From the NCBI RefSeq assembly GCF_003946515.1, contig NZ_RHOM01000008.1, positions 1 through 64,000 on the forward strand: 64,000 nucleotides of DNA, read 5' to 3'. Below the pieces are notes generated by a model. That model had not been told where the DNA came from. It did not search any database and was given only the letters and a program-made list of their open reading frames with translations. Numbering within the stretch: position 1 is the first letter of the stretch; every line of letters begins with the position of its first letter. This document shows positions 9,393 through 19,254 of this stretch, piece by piece. Origin of the DNA: Companilactobacillus zhongbaensis. Lineage in GTDB: Bacteria > Bacillota > Bacilli > Lactobacillales > Lactobacillaceae. Position numbers and translations under genes: made by a program.

Positions 9393-9888
9393 TGATATTC
9401 GTCACAGTAGGGACCCACGAACAACCATTCAATCGATTAATAAAAAAGTTGGACGAAATGGTTGAAAATAAGCTGATCCAAGATGAAATGTTCGCCCAAA
9501 TAGGTTATTCCACGTATGAACCAAAGCATTATAAATGGAGCAAGTTTTTATCATCCGAAGAAATGAATCACTATATGGAAGAAGCAACAACCGTAATCTG
9601 TCACGGCGGTCCAGCAACGTTCATGAAATCTTTATCTTTAGGCAAAAAAACTATAGTAGTTCCAAGACAAAAGAAATATGATGAACATGTTAATGATCAT
9701 CAACTAGTTTTTGCTCAGGAAGTTAGAAAAAAGGCTATGGCATCTTAATTGCAGAAAATTTAGATGATCTAGCAGAGGTGATCAATAAAAAGGAAGAGGA
9801 CACGTCAATGTCATCAAACAATGATCAATTTATTTTGAACTTCGAGAATGAAATTAAAAAGATGAACATAAGTAATAAACATGGTTAA
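9392..9888 (+). pseudogene. Alg13-like glycosyltransferase (CpsG/PssE type), frameshifted
   Basis: The ATG at 9392 (MIFVTVGTHEQPFNRL) is the true start, coupled to the upstream stop. The catalytic HGGPATFMKSL and PRQKKYDEHVNDHQ motifs are intact. The frame then stops at 9748 just after a six-A run (9727-9732). Restoring one A there gives EVRKKGYGILIAENLDDL and an open frame to 9888, a normal length of about 165 residues that overlaps the next start at 9881. I infer a one-base deletion in a homopolymer. The truncated product is about 118 residues. Strand slippage could restore function. Confidence 0.75.
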
Positions 9889-10975
9889 CGAGAATAAAAT
9901 GGTAAGACAAAGCAAATATGATTATGTTATTAGTGTCCCATTAATCACTTCATTGTTATTGCTAGTATTTGTACCGGTATTGTTTGGGTATAATGCTGCA
10001 AATGTTTTGAATAAATATTTTTCGTTGATAGTGGTATTGGCAATGTTTCTTTTGTTGTTGGCAAAGGACGTAAAGGTCAAGACGATAGACTGGATTGTTA
10101 TTGCGTTATCAATGTTTAGTACGGTGTTAGCTAAAGATTTTTCTTTGATGGCACCAGCTGTATTGATTATGTTGATGATATGTTTCGACAATTTAAAATG
10201 CGATAAACTACTACTTTATTATTTCGTGATTTACTTATTTTTTATGCTTTTTATTGTGGGTAAGTATTATTTGTTCAATAATGGAGTACACGATGTAATG
10301 ATGTGGAGAGTTGACGGATTTGTTACTCGGAAATCTTTGGGATTTGCACACCCAAACATTTTTATGGTTGAGTATGTTGGTTTGTGTTTTTCATTATTAT
10401 TGATTCTTAAAAAGAAGAGATTTGTTTATCTATTATTAATGGTACTAACTAGTTTTCTCTTTTATCTAACTAAAAGTAGAACAGAATTCTACATGATTAT
10501 GGTAGCTTTGGTAGCAATGTTAATTTGGAATAAAAGATTGAATAATCCAATCTCTAAATCGATGAAATCAATCTTAGCCCTAAGCCCACTATTTTTACTT
10601 TTAGCCAGTAGTTTGTTAATCATATATTCGAATAACGAATTTTTAAATCTTCATTTATCTGGAAGACCAGTGCTATATAGGCAATTCTTTGACTCATCAG
10701 GAATAACTCTTTTTGGAAATTCATCTCTAGAAAGTGAAATGTTTGATAACGGTTATTTACAAATGTTTTTATCAAAGGGATTGATAACTTTCGTAGGATA
10801 TTTGATGGCTATGTGGAGGTTAATATTTAGCCATAAAGTGAATTTCAGAATATTTATCGTGTTAATGGCACTTTATTTTTGTGCAGTGACAGAAACAATT
10901 TTGTTTAAGTTTGAATTGATTTTGCCATTAATTATATATTTGTCAGAAAATAGTCAAAGAATTTCAAATGATTAG
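9881..10975 (+). CDS. EPS repeat-unit polymerase (Wzy-like)
   Basis: A 364-residue, very hydrophobic protein with about ten membrane segments and no recognisable enzymatic motif other than an extracellular loop near residues 245-285 (SGRPVLYRQFFDSSG). Position, topology and the A/T-rich DNA are typical of O-antigen/EPS polymerases, which diverge rapidly. It would join flipped repeat units at the outer face of the membrane. The assignment rests on context and topology rather than conserved residues. Confidence 0.7.
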   Translation: MVNENKMVRQSKYDYVISVPLITSLLLLVFVPVLFGYNAANVLNKYFSLIVVLAMFLLLLAKDVKVKTIDWIVIALSMFSTVLAKDFSLMAPAVLIMLMICFDNLKCDKLLLYYFVIYLFFMLFIVGKYYLFNNGVHDVMMWRVDGFVTRKSLGFAHPNIFMVEYVGLCFSLLLILKKKRFVYLLLMVLTSFLFYLTKSRTEFYMIMVALVAMLIWNKRLNNPISKSMKSILALSPLFLLLASSLLIIYSNNEFLNLHLSGRPVLYRQFFDSSGITLFGNSSLESEMFDNGYLQMFLSKGLITFVGYLMAMWRLIFSHKVNFRIFIVLMALYFCAVTETILFKFELILPLIIYLSENSQRISND

Positions 10976-10984
10976 GAGAAAGAA

Positions 10985-11728
10985 ATGATACCAAGGAAAA
11001 TACATTATTGCTGGTTTGGTGGAAAGCCTTTACCAAGTAAAATCCAAAGAAACATTGCATCTTGGAAAAAATATTGTCCTGATTATGAAATCATTCAGTG
11101 GAACGAAAAGAATTTTGATGTTCATATAAATGATTACGTTTCACAGGCTTATGAACGAAAAAAATATGCATTTGTATCAGACTATGCCCGGTTAGACATT
11201 GTATATAAATATGGCGGTATCTATTTAGACACAGATATAGAACTAATTAAACCATTAGACGGATTTTTAAAATATGATTCTTATTTTGGTTTAGAGGAAG
11301 CTGGGAAAGTTGCTACTGGGTTAGGCTTTGGATCTGAAAAAAAAACAAAAATTCTTAGTGAGATGATGAAGCAATATAAAAATCAGATCTTCTTTGATGG
11401 AAAAAAGGAAAATTTAAAAACATGTCTGGAATATTCAGAACCAGTTTTTGATAATCTTGGATTAATTGATTAAGATAGGACACAATATTTTGATCAATCT
11501 AGAATTGCAATCTTTGCTACGGATGTTTTTTGTCCACAGTCATTAGAAACAGGGAAAACAACAATAACAGATAAGACTATTTCAATTCATCACTATGACT
11601 CAAGCTGGAAGAAACATCCTAAATTTAGTAAATATTCAACAAAATACAAAATAAGGGCAAGAAAGACTATAGATTGTCTTTTTGGCGATGGAACTTATAA
11701 CAGAATAAAGAATAGTCTAAAACATTAA
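10985..11728 (+). pseudogene. GT32-type glycosyltransferase with an in-frame stop
   Basis: It begins MIPRKIHYCWFGGKPLP and holds the sugar-nucleotide/metal motif YLDTDIE near residue 78, as in capsular transferases with the DXD-containing Gly_transf_sug fold. The frame is interrupted by TAA at 11471-11473, and the same frame then continues to a TAA at 11726-11728 (DRTQYFDQSRIAIFATDVF and SIHHYDSSWKKH follow), typical of the C-terminus of this family. One base change would explain it. The N-terminal 162 residues alone probably do not form an active enzyme. Total length without the stop is 247 residues. Confidence 0.8.
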
Positions 11729-11770
11729 CACAAGAATAAAACATATTGGATTATTAATGGGGTAATTGTT

Positions 11771-12910
11771 ATGGATAAAATTGCGATGTTATTACCTGAT
11801 TTTGAAGAAGGTGGTATGCCTGTCGTTGCGTCTAATCTATTGTCTGGATTATCGAAAAAATATGCTGTTGATATTATCTTGATAAAATCTAATAGATCAA
11901 TTCAATTCGATACGTATAATTCCAAAGTAATTAAATTGGGTGAAGAACATAGATTTAAAGTTCAAAAATATTTTCAAAAACTATTCTTTGCTTTCAAATT
12001 GCGAAAATTAAAAAAACAGAATAACTATAAAGCAGTCATTTCTTATGGTGTTTTGGCTGGAATGTTAAACATCATTTCACAAAACACTAAAACAAAGTCC
12101 ATTTGTACGATTCACAGTATTGAATCTGTGGAAAATAAGCAACTTGGTTTGTCTGGAAAGTTATTTGATTTATCGCTAAAAACATTTTTTAAAAAAGCAT
12201 TTAAGGTAATTGGAATTTCTCAAGGAATTAAAGATGATTTGAACCATGAATATGGTTTAAATAATGTTTCTACGATATATAATCCTTATCGATTTGATGG
12301 CAAAAAATTATCTATTGATAATAATGTTCGAAATTCTAACATTAATCTCGTGGCAGTATCTAGATTGGAGAAATCTAAAAGAATAGATAATTTAATTAAG
12401 CAAGTACAGAAAGTGGTTTCAAAGGGTTATAAAGTTGATTTATGGATTGCCGGAGATGGCGAAGAAGCGAAAGCACTTAAAGAACTTGCTGTAACCCTTC
12501 GTATTGAAAAGAACATTCACTTTTTGGGATTTATAAAAAATGTACATCAATTAATGTCAGAATCTGATTTCTTACTGCTTGATTCCAATAGTGAGGGATT
12601 TTCAAATGTTATTTTGGAAAGTTTAATAGTTGGAACTCCAGTAATTTCTGAGGATATTTATTGTGGACCCCGTGAAATTTTATTCAATTTAGAAAATGTA
12701 GATTACAATGTCCCATTAAAGGATGATATCCAAGTTTTTAATAATGGAATTTTATGCAGAAACATTTATGATGGGATTTTATACGGTGTGGATCACATTA
12801 ATGATTTTAATGTATCAACTGAGTTATTGGAAAAGAAATTAAATATTGATGCAATATCCAAACAATATATAAGAATTATCGATACTCCAAATTATGCACA
12901 AATAGAATAA
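11771..12910 (+). CDS. Glycosyltransferase family 4 (GT-B fold)
   Basis: A 379-residue retaining glycosyltransferase. The N-terminal domain begins MDKIAMLLPDFEEGGMPVVA. The C-terminal domain has AVSRLEKSKRIDNLI, the nucleotide-sugar loop WIAGDGEEAKAL, and a late glutamate motif SEGFSNVILESLIVGTPVI, all standard for GT4. It transfers a sugar onto the growing EPS repeat unit at the cytoplasmic face. Donor and linkage are not predictable. The DNA is A/T-rich, as in most variable EPS genes. Confidence 0.88.
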   Translation: MDKIAMLLPDFEEGGMPVVASNLLSGLSKKYAVDIILIKSNRSIQFDTYNSKVIKLGEEHRFKVQKYFQKLFFAFKLRKLKKQNNYKAVISYGVLAGMLNIISQNTKTKSICTIHSIESVENKQLGLSGKLFDLSLKTFFKKAFKVIGISQGIKDDLNHEYGLNNVSTIYNPYRFDGKKLSIDNNVRNSNINLVAVSRLEKSKRIDNLIKQVQKVVSKGYKVDLWIAGDGEEAKALKELAVTLRIEKNIHFLGFIKNVHQLMSESDFLLLDSNSEGFSNVILESLIVGTPVISEDIYCGPREILFNLENVDYNVPLKDDIQVFNNGILCRNIYDGILYGVDHINDFNVSTELLEKKLNIDAISKQYIRIIDTPNYAQIE

Positions 12911-12951
12911 GCCTAATTAAAAAATGAAATATTCAGTAATAAGGAGAATAT

Positions 12952-13923
12952 ATGGAATTAGTTCGACCATTCTTTAGCATTCTAATACCAATGTTTAATT
13001 CTTCCCAATATATTGAGAAGTGCATCGATTCTATTCTGATCCAAAAATTTAGTGACTTTGAAATAATACTAGTTGATGATGGTTCGACTGATGATTCTGT
13101 TGAGGTTGTTTCGAAATACATTAAAGAATATCGTTTTATAAAAATATTACGGCAAACTAACAAGGGCGTTTCCGCAGCACGAAACTTGGGTTTAGACACT
13201 GTGGTTGGAAAATATGTGATGTTTATGGATTCAGATGATTATTGGATGAATGGGACGATGATTAAATTACATGAAATTTTGTTGAAAAATAAAAGTGTCG
13301 ATATTTTGTTTTTCAATTATTTGGAATCTTCTAAGCAGTCACAAACACCTCATACTGTTTCGTCAACGTTTTTAGGAAAACGAATATCTCGGAATAAAGC
13401 CATCGAAAGCGTACTTTCTAGTACGGGGGGCCTTGGCTATTGTTGGAACAAAGTATTTAGCAGATATAGTATAAATAATAAGCGATTTGATGAGAATATT
13501 AACTATTCAGAAGATATGTTATTTAATGTAGATTGCATCTTAGGTGTTAAGGAAATAATGAGTATTGATGATTGTTGTTATGTGTATAATTTGAGAGCTG
13601 ATTCGATAGTAAATACATTTATGCCAACACGATTAACTTTCTTTGAAGTCCTTGATCGTATTGGACAATTATTACCAATTGATTTTAACGATTTAATCGT
13701 TATAAAAAAGCAATTTGCACGTATTGAATTTGCATCTAAATTAATTTTTTTAGAACATAAAATGTATCGAATATTCAAAAGGGAATATCGAAATGAAAAA
13801 GTTATTACTGATTTAAATAAGTATTGTCTTGGTAAAACAGAATTTATTACTCTGCTATTGGCAAATTTCAGTTTTACAATTTCAGCACTTGTATTGAAGA
13901 TAATTAAAAGAGTACAAAAGTAA
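12952..13923 (+). CDS. Glycosyltransferase family 2 (GT-A fold)
   Basis: A 323-residue inverting glycosyltransferase. It starts with FSILIPMFNSSQYIEKCIDS and carries DDGSTDDS (residues about 44-51), GVSAARNLGL and the metal-binding MDSDDYW near 89, the full GT2 signature set. The C-terminal third is less conserved and ends with a basic, hydrophobic tail that may contact the membrane. One of the EPS sugar transferases; specificity unknown. Confidence 0.9.
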   Translation: MELVRPFFSILIPMFNSSQYIEKCIDSILIQKFSDFEIILVDDGSTDDSVEVVSKYIKEYRFIKILRQTNKGVSAARNLGLDTVVGKYVMFMDSDDYWMNGTMIKLHEILLKNKSVDILFFNYLESSKQSQTPHTVSSTFLGKRISRNKAIESVLSSTGGLGYCWNKVFSRYSINNKRFDENINYSEDMLFNVDCILGVKEIMSIDDCCYVYNLRADSIVNTFMPTRLTFFEVLDRIGQLLPIDFNDLIVIKKQFARIEFASKLIFLEHKMYRIFKREYRNEKVITDLNKYCLGKTEFITLLLANFSFTISALVLKIIKRVQK

Positions 13924-14010
13924 TGACAATTTGAAACAGACGTATATTTAAAATCGGTCTTTATATTTCATATAATCAATGACTACGAAATTAAGGGGTT
14001 AAATTGTAAA

Positions 14011-15123
14011 ATGAAAATCGCCATAAGCACTCTAACAGGATACGGAAATTATGGGAATAGGCTCCAGAATTATGCATTACAACATACATTAGAATTGATG
14101 AATAATGACGTTATAACAATTAGGAATACTACTAACAGTAGTGAGACAAAGTTAAAAAAGAAAATCAGACAACAATTTGGATATAATTCACATCTAATTT
14201 TATTTTTGAAAAAATTTTTATCACTTTTTTCTCATACAAGAAAATTAAACTATCGTAGAACCGTCAGTTTTTTAAATTTTACAAAGAAATATATCAACGA
14301 ATCTGATTTTGAAATTAACGAAAGAACTAATAACTTTGATTTTGATAAAGATGTCGATTGTTATGTCATAGGGAGTGATCAGGTATGGAATTATTCATTT
14401 CCCAGTTTTTCTGAGTTTGATTTTGTTGAATATTCTAATAAGCCTAAAATTAGTTATGCAGCCTCTTTTGGTGTTAACGATATTCCACAAAATTTAAGTG
14501 ATTTTTATAGAACCGGCCTTGAAGGAATCGATTATATTTCTGTTAGGGAGACTTCTGGAAAAAAGATAGTTTCAAGTTTAATTGGGGATAGAGCTAAAGT
14601 AGTTTTAGATCCCACGCTGTTATTGTCAAAAGAGGACTGGCAAGAGATTTCGACAAAAAAGCCATACTTGGAAAAATTTATAATAGTTTATTTCTTAGAT
14701 TACATTTCTGATGATGATTTTATCTACATTCAGAAATATGCAGATGCCAATAATTATGTTATTAAAAGAATGTCATCTCGTGAGGACGAAAAATTGTGGG
14801 AATCAGATCCTTCGGAGTTTATAAATCTTTTCAGTCAGACAGAAGCAGTATTCACAGATTCTTTTCATGCGGTTGTCTTTTCTATTATTTTTAATAAGCA
14901 TTTTGAAGTGTTTGAACGAAACTTTAAAGGCCCTTCCATGAATTCTCGGATTGACACCTTATTAGGAGATTTAGATTTGACTGATAGATGGCATTCAAAA
15001 ACTGGTAATAAAAAGTTGATTGATTATTCCAAGGCAATGGAATTGCTAAATAATCGGAAAAAGGAATCACTTTCGTTTTTGGAAAATTCATTAAGAGGAG
15101 TAGAAAAGGATATCAATGGGTAA
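14011..15123 (+). CDS. Polysaccharide pyruvyl transferase
   Basis: A 370-residue protein beginning MKIAISTLTGYGNYGNRLQNYALQ, the family hallmark (NxGNxLQ). It also has DCYVIGSDQVWNY, ISYAASFGV and a late FTDSFHAVVFS, typical of the PS_pyruv_trans fold. It transfers pyruvate from phosphoenolpyruvate as a ketal onto a sugar, adding negative charge to the EPS. It overlaps the flippase gene by eight bases. Its companion at 16635 belongs to a family often found next to it. Confidence 0.9.
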   Translation: MKIAISTLTGYGNYGNRLQNYALQHTLELMNNDVITIRNTTNSSETKLKKKIRQQFGYNSHLILFLKKFLSLFSHTRKLNYRRTVSFLNFTKKYINESDFEINERTNNFDFDKDVDCYVIGSDQVWNYSFPSFSEFDFVEYSNKPKISYAASFGVNDIPQNLSDFYRTGLEGIDYISVRETSGKKIVSSLIGDRAKVVLDPTLLLSKEDWQEISTKKPYLEKFIIVYFLDYISDDDFIYIQKYADANNYVIKRMSSREDEKLWESDPSEFINLFSQTEAVFTDSFHAVVFSIIFNKHFEVFERNFKGPSMNSRIDTLLGDLDLTDRWHSKTGNKKLIDYSKAMELLNNRKKESLSFLENSLRGVEKDING

Positions 15124-16615
15124 TCAAAGGAAACTTGGTGCAGCTTTATCATATGTAAATATTATCGCCAAGAACTTGGTTACTTTTTTGTATGTTCCTT
15201 TTTTGCTTAGATTTGTCGGACAGTCTAATTATGGGCTGTTTCAAATGACAAATTCGGTAATGGTCAGTCTTAGTCTCCTGTCGATGGGATTCTCGAGTGC
15301 TTACGTTAAGTTTTACATTACATACAAGGTAAATAAGCAATATGATCGGTTAAAAAAACTAAATGGTTTATATTTGATTCTATTTGGTGGTATTAGTATT
15401 GTTGCCCTGATTATTGGAGGAATATTAGTATTAAATACTGGATCTATTTTTGGAAGAAGCCTGAATGCATCTGAGATTAGATTGACTACCTATTTAATGG
15501 CAATTATGGTATTCGATGTTGCAATTACTTTTATATCATCAGTTTTTGACTCTAATATCACTGTTAATGAACAGTTCATTTTTCAACAAAGTAGACAATT
15601 GATGCAGACATTTTTAGTTCCTATTATCTGCGTTCCACTCATCTTAGTTGGCGTTGGAGTTCTTTCAATTGCAATTACGCAAATTTCAGTGACAATTTTG
15701 TTTTTGATTATTAATGTTAATTACTGTATTCGAAAGCTAAATATGCGTTTTGAATTTACCAATGTAGATTTCTCTTTATTGAAAGAACTTGGATTGTTTT
15801 CGTTTTTTATTTTTTTAAATCAAATCGTTGATCTTGTTAACAACAATGTTCCCAATTTTATCTTAGGAATATTTCAGGGCGCTAAGATGGTCGCCACTTT
15901 TGCCATTGCCATTCAAATTAAAAATATGTTCTTTATGCTGTCATCGTCATTATCAAACGTGTTTGTTCCAAGGGTTAATCAATTAGTTAATTTAGACAAA
16001 AGTAAAACAGTTCTAACTGATTTGATGATTAAAGTGGGCCGCATACAGATGGCTTTGCTTTTCTTTGTTCTAGGTGGTTTTATCGTTGTAGGTAAATTCT
16101 TTGTGCAAATTTGGGCTGGTGCAGAAAATGTTGAAGCATATTATTTGATTATAATTATGGTTTTACCGTCAATTATTCCGTTATGTCAAAATGTTGGTAT
16201 TGAAATCCAGAAAGCCATGAATAAGCACATTTTTAGATCAATAGTCTATGTTATTTTTGCCGTCGTTAACATTGTTATTACGATTTTTGGATCAATTTAT
16301 TTTGGCTTGATCGGTGCTTCATTGGGATATGTGATCACAATTCTTTGTGCTAATGGAATTGCTATGAATTGGTACTATTCGAAAAAAATGGGCTTAGAAA
16401 TAGGCCGTTACTGGAGTGAGACTACGAAAATATTGGTTCCTTTTGCTGTAGCAACTATCCCGTTGATGTTTGTTCAAAATAGTATCGTAGTAAATTCGTT
16501 TACTCGATTTGTCATTTTTGGTTTAGTTTATTCAGCAATATACGTGGCTTTCTATCTTAAATTCACGATCAATAATACGGAAAAGCAGCTTTTGTTAGGA
16601 TTTTTTAAAAGATAA
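15116..16615 (+). CDS. EPS repeat-unit flippase (Wzx, MATE/MVF superfamily)
   Basis: A 499-residue membrane protein with about 12-14 segments and the typical N-terminus of polysaccharide exporters (LVTFLYVPFLLRFVGQSNYGLFQM). It carries lipid-linked repeat units across the membrane to the polymerase encoded at 9881. ATG start inside the end of the pyruvyl transferase gene. Confidence 0.9.
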   Translation: MGNQRKLGAALSYVNIIAKNLVTFLYVPFLLRFVGQSNYGLFQMTNSVMVSLSLLSMGFSSAYVKFYITYKVNKQYDRLKKLNGLYLILFGGISIVALIIGGILVLNTGSIFGRSLNASEIRLTTYLMAIMVFDVAITFISSVFDSNITVNEQFIFQQSRQLMQTFLVPIICVPLILVGVGVLSIAITQISVTILFLIINVNYCIRKLNMRFEFTNVDFSLLKELGLFSFFIFLNQIVDLVNNNVPNFILGIFQGAKMVATFAIAIQIKNMFFMLSSSLSNVFVPRVNQLVNLDKSKTVLTDLMIKVGRIQMALLFFVLGGFIVVGKFFVQIWAGAENVEAYYLIIIMVLPSIIPLCQNVGIEIQKAMNKHIFRSIVYVIFAVVNIVITIFGSIYFGLIGASLGYVITILCANGIAMNWYYSKKMGLEIGRYWSETTKILVPFAVATIPLMFVQNSIVVNSFTRFVIFGLVYSAIYVAFYLKFTINNTEKQLLLGFFKR

Positions 16616-16634
16616 TTGAAGGGAGTACTGATAT

Positions 16635-18029
16635 TTGAATGATTTTGCAGATATTTACGACAAGGTCGTTAAAAACAAATATGATTTCGGCACCGGTTCT
16701 TGGGCAGTAGCGAACGATAATATTGAAATGAAATTTGATAAAAACGGTGAGTATCACCCATATCAAAAAGATGAACAATATCAATATACTGAAGACGAGA
16801 TCAATAAGTTGCAGCAGTCATGTTTGTCAACGAGTGATTTAAACGAATCAGATATCGCAAATAAACTATTTTCCCAAGTAAAAGGAATCAAGCATGACGA
16901 TGATCTGGGTTATTACTCAGATTTGTACGTCGGACATGTTACGGAAGGTGACTACAGAAGCAACGGAAGTTCCGGTGGTTTCGGCACTTGGATTTTAGCG
17001 CAATTACTTGAAAAAAATGAAATTGATTTCGTGATAAATGTGGTTGAGTCAAATAAGGATGATAAATTATTTGAATACAGCATTTCCAATAATTTAGACG
17101 GTGTCAAAAGTGGTGCCAAGACTAAATACTATCCAGTAGAATTCTCAGAAGTCATCAATGTACTCAAGGAAAACCCAGGAAGATATGCAATTGTTGGACT
17201 TCCGAGCTTTATTATGGAACTACGGTTGTTGGCTGAAATTGATCCAATTATCAAAGAAAGATTGAAATTCACGGTAGGTTTAGTATGTGGACATCAAAAA
17301 TCTACCAAGTTTGCTGAGTTTTTAGCTTGGCAATGTGGGATCAAACCTGGAGATTTACAAAAAATCAATTTTAGAAAAAAACAAACTAATTATTCTGCTG
17401 ATAGATATGCTATTGAGGTGACTGGAAAAGTAGATGGCAAAGAACAGACCATCGTCCGGGAAATGAGAGGTCTAGTCGGCAATGATTGGGGGCAAGGATT
17501 TTTTAAAGTCAGAGCTTCCGACTTCACTGATGACGTCATGAATGAAACCGCTGACATAACTTTAGGTGATGCTTGGTTACCTGAGTACACTCAAGATAGC
17601 AAGGGTAACAACATTGTGATCGTCAGAAATCCTATTATTCAAAAAATCATTGCTGATGGTATTAGAGATAATAAGTTATCGGTGGATGTTGTGGATGATA
17701 AAACTATTTACAGATCACAAGCTTCTCATTTTAAACATACTAAATATGAATTAGCTTATCGTTTGTTTAAAAAGCAAAAAAATCACGAATGGTATCCGGA
17801 AAAAAGAATCAAACCTAGCTCTAACTTGTCTTGGAATAGAAAAAGAATTCAGGATCAAAGAGAAAAGATTTGTCACGATGTTCCTGAATATTATCAAGAA
17901 GCATTGGCCAAAAATGATATCCAGTACTTTATTGATCAGGCCAATAAATTATCGGCGAAGTACAAACGGATATATTTAGGAAAAAGAATCGTTTCAAAGT
18001 TACAACGGATGATGCACCTGAAAAATTAG
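16635..18029 (+). CDS. FrhB-like (coenzyme F420 hydrogenase beta family) EPS-associated protein
   Basis: A 464-residue protein. SNGSSGGFGTWILAQLLEK, IVGLPSFIMELRLLAEID and DITLGDAWLPEYTQDSKG align with the FrhB N/C domains common in EPS loci next to pyruvyl transferases. The N-terminal ferredoxin-type cysteine cluster usual in the family is absent: the region reads GTGSWAVANDNIEMKFDKNG, and the GTPCQ motif reads GLPSF. The protein has probably lost its iron-sulphur clusters. Its role in EPS modification is unknown. TTG start behind GGGAG. The last gene of the EPS block. Confidence 0.75.
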   Translation: MNDFADIYDKVVKNKYDFGTGSWAVANDNIEMKFDKNGEYHPYQKDEQYQYTEDEINKLQQSCLSTSDLNESDIANKLFSQVKGIKHDDDLGYYSDLYVGHVTEGDYRSNGSSGGFGTWILAQLLEKNEIDFVINVVESNKDDKLFEYSISNNLDGVKSGAKTKYYPVEFSEVINVLKENPGRYAIVGLPSFIMELRLLAEIDPIIKERLKFTVGLVCGHQKSTKFAEFLAWQCGIKPGDLQKINFRKKQTNYSADRYAIEVTGKVDGKEQTIVREMRGLVGNDWGQGFFKVRASDFTDDVMNETADITLGDAWLPEYTQDSKGNNIVIVRNPIIQKIIADGIRDNKLSVDVVDDKTIYRSQASHFKHTKYELAYRLFKKQKNHEWYPEKRIKPSSNLSWNRKRIQDQREKICHDVPEYYQEALAKNDIQYFIDQANKLSAKYKRIYLGKRIVSKLQRMMHLKN

Positions 18030-18138
18030 ATAAATTATGAACAATCTAATAAATAATCATTCATTTAGTTCAAGTTAAGGGTAAAATAATAAATAAAGAT
18101 ATTTTTATTTATTAGTAAAAGTTATAGAGGGAAAGTAT

Positions 18139-19125
18139 ATGCACAATAAAAAAAGGAAGAAGCATACAGCCAGAAATGTATGTCTGATAATCGTCCTGCT
18201 CCTTGTTGTGGTCGGGGCTGCGTTTGGTATTACGCGTTATCGTAGTATTAAAAATTCTGCCGATAGCTCGTTTGCACCTTCAGGTGTGACTAAGCAGCGT
18301 GATGTTCAATCTGGCTTAAATAATAAAAAACCAATTTCGATTTTGTTGATGGGGATCGATACCGATGATTGGGTGAGAAATTATGATGGCGATACTAACA
18401 GTATGATGATCGTCACTTTGAATCCAAATACTAATAAAACCACTATCACAAGTATTCCCCATGATCTAGCTCTGAAAGAGATTCCAGGGTCTGATATTAA
18501 AAAGCCGACAATGATCGGTACAGCTTATTCAGTTAAGGGGACTGAAACCACCATTCCGTCCGTAGAAAAGCTTTTGAACATACCTATCGACTATTATGCG
18601 TTGATCAACATGCTGGGGATCAGTAAAGCTATCAATAAAGTGGGCGGAGTCGAAGTAACTCCTAAGGCTGATTTTTCAGCTGATGGCTACTCCTTTAAAT
18701 CAGGTGAAAATACCCACATGGATGGCGAAAAGGTCATGGCCTACGTTCGCTCCCATCAAGGTGACGAAGTAGACCGTCAAGCTCGTCAAAGACAAGTTCT
18801 GACAGGATTAGTTTCAAAAAGTAAAAAAGTCTCAACTTTATTTGATCAAGATCTGATCGACTCAGTTACAGAACAGATCAAAACTGATCTGACCTTTGAC
18901 CGCATGAAGACTTTAGCTAAAAATTATCGTTCCGTTGGAAATAAGATAACCAATGATTCTATAGATGGAACAGAGGCTAAAGTAGATGGTCAAAAGATGA
19001 CGACTGTTGATGAGCCAGAATTGCAACGAGTGACGGATTCTATTCGCGACAATCTCGGCTTACACGATAAGGATACTGGCGATATTCAATACGTCTTCAA
19101 ACTAGTTCCAAAAGTTGAAAAATAG
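18139..19125 (+). CDS. LytR-CpsA-Psr (LCP) family wall-polymer ligase
   Basis: A 328-residue protein. A short basic cytoplasmic N-terminus precedes one membrane helix (residues about 12-32, VCLIIVLLLVVVGAAFGI), then the LCP domain with ILLMGIDTDDW, DTNSMMIVTLNP, TSIPHD, the arginine motif AYVRSHQGDEVDRQARQRQ. LCP enzymes move lipid-linked polymers onto peptidoglycan. Its place just after the EPS genes suggests anchoring or release of the EPS, an inference. Confidence 0.9.
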   Translation: MHNKKRKKHTARNVCLIIVLLLVVVGAAFGITRYRSIKNSADSSFAPSGVTKQRDVQSGLNNKKPISILLMGIDTDDWVRNYDGDTNSMMIVTLNPNTNKTTITSIPHDLALKEIPGSDIKKPTMIGTAYSVKGTETTIPSVEKLLNIPIDYYALINMLGISKAINKVGGVEVTPKADFSADGYSFKSGENTHMDGEKVMAYVRSHQGDEVDRQARQRQVLTGLVSKSKKVSTLFDQDLIDSVTEQIKTDLTFDRMKTLAKNYRSVGNKITNDSIDGTEAKVDGQKMTTVDEPELQRVTDSIRDNLGLHDKDTGDIQYVFKLVPKVEK

Positions 19126-19128
19126 ACT

Positions 19129-19159
19129 AATAAGGCTTCCAAACGGAGCCTTATTTTTT
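19129..19159 (+). terminator. Terminator after the LCP gene
   Basis: AATAAGGCTTCC pairs with GGAGCCTTATT around AAAC, followed by a T-run. Confidence 0.85.
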
Positions 19160-19254
19160 ATAAAAAATTTGTTGAGTAAATCGTTAACTGTTCGCCGCGA
19201 TTTTAACTTATAATAGTATATAACTATTTCGTTTAATGTAAGGGTGAGGATGCA

